From positions 1-20,405 of the forward strand of contig JALEIO010000118.1 in assembly GCA_022769845.1 (NCBI GenBank): 20,405 nucleotides of DNA. The letters are read 5' to 3'. The notes below the pieces were generated by a model, which did no database searches, was not told where the DNA came from, and was given only the letters and a program-made list of their open reading frames with translations. Positions 7,353-13,983 of this stretch are shown in pieces. The stretch's first letter is position 1. Each line of letters starts with the position of its first letter. Source of the DNA: Oscillospiraceae bacterium. Lineage in GTDB: Bacteria > Bacillota > Clostridia > UMGS1810. A program made the translations under genes and the position numbers.

Positions 7353-9044
7353 GTGAAATATAAAAGAAATATCATTTTATGTATTTTAACATCGGTTATG
7401 CTGTTTAATATATGTTTTCCTTGTTTTGCACAACCGGAACAATTTTCGGCAGACAGATTTGAAATAAAAAATGCAAGATTGATTTTATCGGGAAAAACAC
7501 CGCAAAAAGGCGATACGGTTACTATTATCGTTAAAAACAAATCAACTCAAAACATATTTTTGCTTGATGAGACAGTAAGCGGCGATGACGGAAATTTTTC
7601 TTTTGATTTAAAAATGCCCGATGTAATGAAGGGAAATATTGCAGAAGGCGTATTTTATGTTACTTTGGCATCCAACGACAATATTATTACAGGCAAAGAT
7701 TACGAGTTTGAATTTGCGGGCAGCGTTGCGAGAAGCAATTTTGTGGACGCTGTAAAGCAAAATCCCACAATGCTTCAGCAAATGATTGAAAATGCCGAAA
7801 ATGAAAGCGTTGTAAAAACAATAGGCATTGCAATCGGTGATTATAACAAGCTTTCGTCACAGAATGAAAAAGACGGTGTGATTTCGTTTTTTAATCAGAA
7901 TACCGATATAGAAAACCTTACCGAAGAAACACTGTGTTCTAATTTTAATGCTGCAATATATGCAATGTATATAAAATGCTTACAGGCTCCGTTTGCGCTT
8001 GAGAAGCTTAATTACTCATACGATGACAAATCGTTTTCACAAATAAGCGACAATAATAAGAAAAATTATATATCAAACAGTATGAACTCAAAAGTATATT
8101 CAAGCGAAGAAAAAATGAAGGCAGATTACAAATTTTATTACAGCGTATATGAGCTTAATAATGCCGTATCTACCGAAATGTCAAAAATTTTGGAAAAGCA
8201 TAAGTCAGCGCTCGGCATAGAAGAAAGCGACGAATATAAAAAATTTGCATCACTTTCGGGCGAATATCTTACAAAAGCAGAAAGAGCGCTTGCACAGATA
8301 ATTGACAAAGAAGCTGTTACAACTGTTGAAAAAATAAACGCTGCGCTTATGTCGGCATATAACAGTGCAACTTATGTATCTTCCGATTCACTTAATGGCG
8401 GAGGCTCATCCAAAGGCGGCGGAAGCACAGTTTCGTTTAATTCAAACGTTTCTTCTTCGGAAAATCAAAATATAACCGATTTACCTCAAACAAACGGCGT
8501 CTTTTCAGATTTAGATTCGGTTTTGTGGGCAAAAGACTCAATAGAAAAGCTTGCCGAATTAAAAATTGTTTCGGGTATCGGTGATGGATTATTTGCGCCG
8601 GACGGCTTGGTAAAAAGAGAGGAATTTATAAAAATGCTTGTTCTTGCACTTGATGTTTACGACGAAAATGCAAAATGCAGTTTTGACGATGTAAACGAAA
8701 GCGACTGGTATTATACATATATTGCAAGCGCATTAGAGTGCAAAATAACTTTGGGCACCGGAAATTCAAAATTCGGCGCAGGACAGTATTTGAAAAGGGA
8801 AGATGTTGCAGTAATATTAAATCGATGCATAAATGTTGAAAAACAAAGGGATGAAAGCTTTTTATTTGCAGACGATAAGGATATTTCAGATTATGCAAAA
8901 GAATCGGTTTATAACCTTTATGCAAACGGTGTAATAAACGGAATGGGAGACAGCATATTTGTCCCGCAGGAAACCTGCACAAGAGCAATGGCGGCAAAGC
9001 TTATATATTCATCAATTATAGAAAGTACGGGAGGGGATAAATAA
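7353..9044 (+). CDS. Secreted S-layer homology (SLH) domain protein
   Basis: A 563-residue wall protein. A signal peptide ends near Ala26 (FPCFA before QPEQ). Residues about 35-125 look like an Ig-like beta-domain (KGDTVTIIVKNKSTQNIF, DGNFSFDLKMP). Residues about 130-345 are mostly helical and not recognised. A Gly/Ser-rich linker (NGGGSSKGGGS, about 348-373) leads to three SLH repeats: about 384-430 (VSGIGDGLFAPDGLVKREEF), 443-492 and 508-558 (NGMGDSIFVPQETCTRAMAA). SLH triplets usually bind pyruvylated wall polymers, so the protein should be held on the cell surface with its N-terminal domains outward. It starts with GTG at 7353, with GGAGG at 7341-7345. Its stop overlaps the next start (TAATG), so the two SLH genes are translationally coupled. 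The role of the helical region is unknown. Confidence 0.88.
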   Translation: MKYKRNIILCILTSVMLFNICFPCFAQPEQFSADRFEIKNARLILSGKTPQKGDTVTIIVKNKSTQNIFLLDETVSGDDGNFSFDLKMPDVMKGNIAEGVFYVTLASNDNIITGKDYEFEFAGSVARSNFVDAVKQNPTMLQQMIENAENESVVKTIGIAIGDYNKLSSQNEKDGVISFFNQNTDIENLTEETLCSNFNAAIYAMYIKCLQAPFALEKLNYSYDDKSFSQISDNNKKNYISNSMNSKVYSSEEKMKADYKFYYSVYELNNAVSTEMSKILEKHKSALGIEESDEYKKFASLSGEYLTKAERALAQIIDKEAVTTVEKINAALMSAYNSATYVSSDSLNGGGSSKGGGSTVSFNSNVSSSENQNITDLPQTNGVFSDLDSVLWAKDSIEKLAELKIVSGIGDGLFAPDGLVKREEFIKMLVLALDVYDENAKCSFDDVNESDWYYTYIASALECKITLGTGNSKFGAGQYLKREDVAVILNRCINVEKQRDESFLFADDKDISDYAKESVYNLYANGVINGMGDSIFVPQETCTRAMAAKLIYSSIIESTGGDK

Positions 9045-11566
9045 TGCGCAAAAGAATTTTGTGTCTGCTTTGCTCAATTTTAATAGCAGTTCAGATATGC
9101 CCCTCGGTATTTGCCAAAACGCAGAATGACAGCGAAAATTCAGTAATAGATGTGCTTAAAGACCTTAATATCTGGGTGTCGTATAATACTGATGAGTTCC
9201 GAGCGGATAGACTTATGTACCGCAGTGAGTATATAAAAAGCATACTCAATATTTTGAGCGAAAACACAAGCACCGATATAAATATTTCTAAAGAGCAGGC
9301 AGAATTTGCTCAAAGCTTAAATATTATTTCCGACGCAGATAATATAGACGCTCAAAGACCTATAAAGCTTGAGGAAGCGGCAAAGGTTTCGGTAAATGCG
9401 TTAGGTTATAAGGAGCTTGCCGATAAAAAAGGCGGGTATCCTTACGGGCATTTGTACGTTGCAAATATGCTGTCGCTGCTTAACGGTATTAACGCAGACA
9501 AAGACGGTTATTTAACAAGGCAGGACGCGGCGGTTCTTATTTACCGCACGTTAAATGCGTCTCCGTTTGTGGAGGAAGCTTATGACGGTAATGGCAATGT
9601 AATTGGAAAAGCTTTTGGAAATGAAACCTTGATAAGCTATTACAGGGATATTTATTCTTATGAAGGTATAGTTACCGCAACGCCTTTTTCGGGATTGTAC
9701 GGCGAAGATGGATGTGGAAATGAGCTAATTGAAATAGAAGGAAATATTTATTATTCAACCGTTAGAAATTCCGAAAAATATCTTGGTATGTATGTTAAAT
9801 ATTATGTATATAAAAAAACCGCATCGAGAAAAACCGTTGTTTGCATTGAACCATCTGATTTTAATGAAACCCTGACGTTACGCTGCGAAGATATTTTCAA
9901 TGTAGCAAAGGATTTTAAATCGGTTGGTTATTACAATGAAACAGACGCAGAAAAAACCGCAAAAATAGACGCCGGCGCGGCATTTGTATATAACGGCGTT
10001 CTTTATAGGGACTATAAAGAAGAGGATTTTATCTCCAAAGACGGATACGTTACATTTATAGACAACAACTTTGATTCACGGTTTGATGTGGTTAAAATTT
10101 ATAATCCCGAAAAAATGCTGGTTGAAAACGCATCGGAAATTTATAACAAGATTGTAAATTTTGTAATATCCAAAACAAGCTTAAAAAATGTTACATTGTC
10201 CGAAGGCGACTTTAAGATAGAATTAAACGGAGAAGAAATAAGTATAAATCAAATACAGAAATACGATGTTCTTGATGTTTATATTCCGAAACAGATAAAA
10301 AATACGCATATAAGCATAAGCGTTACGCGTTCGGATATTTCGGGCAAGGCTGACAGCGCTGACGATGACGGTATTTATATCGGCGATAATTATTATGAGT
10401 ATTCACAGTTTTATCTGGACAATAAAAAAGAAAATAATAAATATACACCTGAAATAACAATCGGAAACAGCTACCGCATTTTTGTAGACAGCTTTAATAA
10501 CATTGCTGCTGCAATATTAGCAGAAGACGATATTACATACGCGCTTGCAACCAAGCTTTATTTGAGCGAGGGCGTAAAACCGCAGCTGGAAATTAAAGCT
10601 CTTACTTTAGACGATGAATGGGTAAAATTAAGCGTGGCGGAGAAAACATATTTAGACATAAAAAAATATGAGGACGAAGAAGAGTTATATAATGACCTCG
10701 GAGGCGAGACGTTTATACCGCAGATTTTGAAGCTGAAAATTAAATCTAACGGAGAAGTTTCAAAAATAGAAACCGCAATCAGGACTGAAGAAATCGGAAG
10801 AAGCGATTTTACATATAAGCCTTTGCAAAAGGAAAACTTTTATTCTGCAAATTTAAGCTTCAAAGATAATATTTATCTTGATGCGTCAAGCCGTATATTT
10901 GTAAAATTTTTCGAGCTTACCGGAGAAGATGAATTTGACTATTTCGTAACCAATACATCGTTTTTGAAAAATACATATCAGTATCCGTTTGTAGCTTACA
11001 ACCTTGACGAATACAATTTTACGAATATGATTTATATTGAAATTCCTGAAACATATCAGGTTGTGCTTAATCAAGAAATTGGCGGAATGATTGTTGAAAA
11101 AGCCGGAAAAAAAGTAAATTCCGACGGTGAGAGAGAAGGGTATATTTACGGCGGTTACGGTTCCTACGGATTAACTGAACTTGTATCCTGCGAAGAAGGC
11201 ACGTTTGATGATGTAAAAAAAGGCGATTTTATTATGCCGGTATTAGATACGCAGGGAAGGGTAAAAAGCTATACAAAAATATACTCTCTTTCGGAGGGTG
11301 AAAAAGAAGAATATCCCGATACAACATATGAAAGATACGGTGTTGTAAAAGGCAAAATTCAAAAAGCCGATATTCAAAACAAACGAGTTGTAATAGGCTC
11401 GCAGAACAAGCCGTACCGTTGGATTAATAATTCAGCTCCCGTTTATATTTACAGCAAAATAAAACAAACCGTAACCAAGGCGGATACATCCGCTTTGACG
11501 GTAGACGATTATGTAATTATGCACTATGTACGTTCAAACTTAAAAGAAATAGTAATTGTAAGATAA
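9044..11566 (+). CDS. Large secreted protein with divergent N-terminal SLH repeats
   Basis: An 840-residue surface protein. The signal peptide ends near Ala24 (CPSVFA before KTQN). Residues about 33-175 resemble degenerate SLH repeats: NIWVSYNTDEFRADRLMYRS, AQSLNIISDADNIDAQRPIK and NGINADKDGYLTRQDAAVLI keep the SLH rhythm but lack the full consensus. The rest (about 176-840) is acidic, Tyr- and Lys-rich and beta-rich. It seems built of small beta-domains with a recurring pattern of a hydrophobic strand followed by a Val/Ile-rich strand and a GD-type turn, for example GVVKGKIQKADIQNKRVVIG near the end. No catalytic motif was found. The start overlaps the previous stop by one base. Opposite placement of SLH repeats (N-terminal here, C-terminal in the neighbour) suggests that the pair works as two wall-bound partners. 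Function not known. Confidence 0.8.
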   Translation: MRKRILCLLCSILIAVQICPSVFAKTQNDSENSVIDVLKDLNIWVSYNTDEFRADRLMYRSEYIKSILNILSENTSTDINISKEQAEFAQSLNIISDADNIDAQRPIKLEEAAKVSVNALGYKELADKKGGYPYGHLYVANMLSLLNGINADKDGYLTRQDAAVLIYRTLNASPFVEEAYDGNGNVIGKAFGNETLISYYRDIYSYEGIVTATPFSGLYGEDGCGNELIEIEGNIYYSTVRNSEKYLGMYVKYYVYKKTASRKTVVCIEPSDFNETLTLRCEDIFNVAKDFKSVGYYNETDAEKTAKIDAGAAFVYNGVLYRDYKEEDFISKDGYVTFIDNNFDSRFDVVKIYNPEKMLVENASEIYNKIVNFVISKTSLKNVTLSEGDFKIELNGEEISINQIQKYDVLDVYIPKQIKNTHISISVTRSDISGKADSADDDGIYIGDNYYEYSQFYLDNKKENNKYTPEITIGNSYRIFVDSFNNIAAAILAEDDITYALATKLYLSEGVKPQLEIKALTLDDEWVKLSVAEKTYLDIKKYEDEEELYNDLGGETFIPQILKLKIKSNGEVSKIETAIRTEEIGRSDFTYKPLQKENFYSANLSFKDNIYLDASSRIFVKFFELTGEDEFDYFVTNTSFLKNTYQYPFVAYNLDEYNFTNMIYIEIPETYQVVLNQEIGGMIVEKAGKKVNSDGEREGYIYGGYGSYGLTELVSCEEGTFDDVKKGDFIMPVLDTQGRVKSYTKIYSLSEGEKEEYPDTTYERYGVVKGKIQKADIQNKRVVIGSQNKPYRWINNSAPVYIYSKIKQTVTKADTSALTVDDYVIMHYVRSNLKEIVIVR

Positions 11567-11628
11567 AAGCATCAAGTTAATTCAAATTGTTAAGTAAAAT
11601 TTAATTTATCAAAATTAAAATATATTTT

Positions 11629-11634
11629 AGGAGG
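11629..11634 (+). promoter_or_regulatory. Strong ribosome binding site in an AT-rich gap
   Basis: AGGAGG lies eight bases before ATG 11643. The rest of the 76-base gap (11567-11642) is extremely AT-rich. Possible promoter-like hexamers (TTGTTA at 11587, TATATT at 11621) are wrongly spaced, so an internal promoter is not supported. Confidence 0.65.
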
Positions 11635-11642
11635 AATTTCTT

Positions 11643-13907
11643 ATGCTAAAAAATTTATTGAAAAAATTGTGCGCAATGTGTGTTATGCTAACACTTATAA
11701 TTTCATGTATTTGTGTTCCGAGCGCATTTGCCGCAGCAACAACAGAAACGGTAGCTGAAATAAACGGCTGGAAGCTTATTATGTATAGCGGAAATGACAC
11801 TTTGCATAATGCTTTTAAAAATGAGTGCTCTATTTCAGTGTCAAATGAATGGGCGAGAGGCGGGCACAATTCGGTAAAAATTGTTTATCCGAATAAACCT
11901 AATTCAAGCACTGCAAGCTACTGGCTTGGACTTTCTGCGCAAAGTATCGGTATTTTGGAGCCGGGTACGTATGTGTTAAAATATTCGCTTCATGCAGTAG
12001 ATGCTGATGGCAATGAGCTTGATCAGACAGCTACCAATGTAACGAGCCCGAGAAATATATATCAAGGAAAGCTTACTTCTCTTCTTAACGGAAGCTCGGT
12101 TACACAAACAATAGGCAACGGTTCGGGTGACAGCCTTTCATTCGGCTTAGGCGCAAACGGAAGATTTACAGAAATAACAAGAACAACAACAATAAGCGCA
12201 ACAGGAAGTGGTGCATACCGCACTTCTGCTCCTACACAGGCACAGCTGGATGAATTTTTAACCATCAGATTTGCCACTCCCTTCAGTGCATATTCCAATG
12301 TAACTCCTGCCGCTGTTTATATTGATGAAATTTCGCTTAAAAGAGATGGCAGCAACGAAGAGCTTTTGGTCAACTCAAGCTTTGAAAACAACAATATAAC
12401 CCCTACATACGGTAATAAAGAGATTACCGCTTATACGGCAGTGGGAACAAACGGAAATGTTGCATTGACGTGGAAAAACCCCGTTGAAACGTTAAAATCC
12501 GTTGACCTTTATGATATTACCGACGGAAACGAAACAGCCGTAGAAGGCTTTAGCGAAAATTTAACCGCAGGATATAAAAACGTTGTTGACTTAACAAATG
12601 TTGCCAAAGAAAGACGCTACTATAAAATTGTAAACACATTCAGCGACGACTCGGTTTCTGAATTTATACTTTCTGCAGATGCGTCCGCTAATCAGAGAAA
12701 TTACACTCTTGCAGACGGCTGGACAGTAAAAGACAATAAGGCAAACGGCTATATAAATAAAACTGTTGTTGATATTGACACCGCCATTAAACACAGCGGA
12801 AACAGCTCGCTTCATATCCGTTCGGGCCGTTCTGAATATAAGGACAATGAAAAACTTGAGATTTATCAAACACTTCCTGCATTGGACGACCATGTAACAA
12901 CAGGTTATTATAAAATGAGTATGTGGGTTAAAAAGAATAATGCAGACTCATTCTTTACAAGAATTAACAATCAGACATTTCCGGGCTGGAAGGTTGACGG
13001 TTCAAAAGACGGCAACAACTTCTACTTAATACAGCTTAACGCAAACAACACCACTGAATATACTCATGGATGGCAGTATTTTGAATATGTATTTTCTCCT
13101 TCTGCTGATACGTCGCTCGGCTTGACAACCTGGACAAAAGGCGCAGCATTTAATTGGGCAATCAGCCAGTTTGACACAGCAGACGATGTATGGGTAGATG
13201 ATGTAACATTTATTAAATGTGACGCAAACGGCAAAACAATAGACGGTGCGGAAAACCTCGTTACAAACGGCGGTTTTGAGATTTCAGACAGCGACAAAGT
13301 TACAGGCTTTACACAAAGTGATGTTACCGCAACTCCTTCTGACGGAGAAATTACAGTTTCTTACCCTGAAATTGCTGCCGGCGAAAAGGTTAATATTTAC
13401 TTTACAAATGAATACGGAAAGAAAGAATTTAAAGGTTCGTTTTATGAAGATAAGCAAGGATTTACATTTAAAAACCTTGTAAACAAACAAAATTATGAAA
13501 TTACAGTTGCAAAAGCAGACGCCGTAACAGGCATTGAGCAGGATGACGCAGTTGTTTTAACCGCATCTCCCGTTCCGCCTGCGGTGGTAATAGGTGATTA
13601 TATTTTATATGACGCAAACGGCGAAGCGGCTGACGCTAAAACGGCAGGCACATACAGCATAAAATTAAACATTGCAAATAACACGGTAGACGAAGGATAT
13701 AAAGCAATTCTTATTTATGCACTGTATGATGCCGATAACAAAATGATAGACTTTGACTATGACGAAAAAACAGTGGCTGTTGATACAAACGAGGACTTTT
13801 TGGTTTCCAATATTGAGGTTGAAAACGGTTATGTATTAAAAGCATTTTTGTGGGACGGATTTAATACCATTAAACCTTTAAAGCCCTTTAGAAACTTTTG
13901 CGAATAA
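11643..13907 (+). CDS. Secreted multimodular carbohydrate-binding-type protein without a catalytic domain
   Basis: A 754-residue exported protein. The signal peptide ends near Ala30 (VPSAFA). I read five modules. A CBM4/9-like beta-sandwich spans about 33-240 and closes with IDEISLKRD and LLVNSSFENN. A fibronectin-III-like domain covers about 250-350. A second CBM4/9-like sandwich, about 355-545, ends with VWVDDVTFIKC and NLVTNGGFEIS. A second fibronectin-like domain covers about 548-640. A conserved C-terminal module lies at about 649-754 (YILYDANGEAADAKTAG ... KAFLWDGFNTIKPLKPF). No glycosidase motif is visible, so the protein probably binds glycan or bridges the enzymes to substrate or cell surface. 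The C-terminal module is shared with the next gene. The module calls rest on motif recognition and are moderate in certainty; the alternative is a general adhesin. Confidence 0.75.
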   Translation: MLKNLLKKLCAMCVMLTLIISCICVPSAFAAATTETVAEINGWKLIMYSGNDTLHNAFKNECSISVSNEWARGGHNSVKIVYPNKPNSSTASYWLGLSAQSIGILEPGTYVLKYSLHAVDADGNELDQTATNVTSPRNIYQGKLTSLLNGSSVTQTIGNGSGDSLSFGLGANGRFTEITRTTTISATGSGAYRTSAPTQAQLDEFLTIRFATPFSAYSNVTPAAVYIDEISLKRDGSNEELLVNSSFENNNITPTYGNKEITAYTAVGTNGNVALTWKNPVETLKSVDLYDITDGNETAVEGFSENLTAGYKNVVDLTNVAKERRYYKIVNTFSDDSVSEFILSADASANQRNYTLADGWTVKDNKANGYINKTVVDIDTAIKHSGNSSLHIRSGRSEYKDNEKLEIYQTLPALDDHVTTGYYKMSMWVKKNNADSFFTRINNQTFPGWKVDGSKDGNNFYLIQLNANNTTEYTHGWQYFEYVFSPSADTSLGLTTWTKGAAFNWAISQFDTADDVWVDDVTFIKCDANGKTIDGAENLVTNGGFEISDSDKVTGFTQSDVTATPSDGEITVSYPEIAAGEKVNIYFTNEYGKKEFKGSFYEDKQGFTFKNLVNKQNYEITVAKADAVTGIEQDDAVVLTASPVPPAVVIGDYILYDANGEAADAKTAGTYSIKLNIANNTVDEGYKAILIYALYDADNKMIDFDYDEKTVAVDTNEDFLVSNIEVENGYVLKAFLWDGFNTIKPLKPFRNFCE

Positions 13908-13920
13908 TTTTTAACAATGC

Positions 13921-13959
13921 GCACAGGGATTTGCCTTGTAAAACGGTAAATCCCTGTGC
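13921..13959 (+). other. Long stem-loop without U-tract between two secreted-protein genes
   Basis: GCACAGGGATTTGCC (13921-13935) pairs with GGTAAATCCCTGTGC (13945-13959) in a 15-bp stem with one G-U pair and a 9-base loop. It is followed by AAAAAATAAG rather than T residues, so it is not a normal intrinsic terminator on the plus strand, and the minus strand lacks a good T-run too. It lies in the 76-base gap between stop 13907 and the TTG start 13984. It is a candidate mRNA processing or stabilising element, as known in the cip-cel cellulosome operon of Ruminiclostridium cellulolyticum. Confidence 0.8.
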
Positions 13960-13970
13960 AAAAAATAAGA

Positions 13971-13977
13971 AAGGAAG
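13971..13977 (+). promoter_or_regulatory. Ribosome binding site supporting a TTG start
   Basis: AAGGAAG ends six bases before the TTG at 13984. Starting there gives a complete signal peptide with a Lys-Lys N-region; the first in-frame ATG (14011) would lose that charged part. Confidence 0.6.
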
Positions 13978-13983
13978 ATTGGC

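Noticed and set aside
8626..8997. A minus-strand open frame of 123 codons
   Set aside because: It is antisense to the SLH repeats, and its Leu/Arg/His/Cys-rich translation is typical of shadow frames.
11567..11642. An internal promoter before the binding-protein gene
   Set aside because: Promoter-like hexamers are present by chance in very AT-rich DNA but are spaced about 28 bases apart, too far for sigma-A.
13921..13959. Reading the strong stem-loop as an intrinsic terminator
   Set aside because: It is followed by A residues rather than T on the plus strand, and the minus-strand side has no proper T-run; the next gene follows closely in the same direction.
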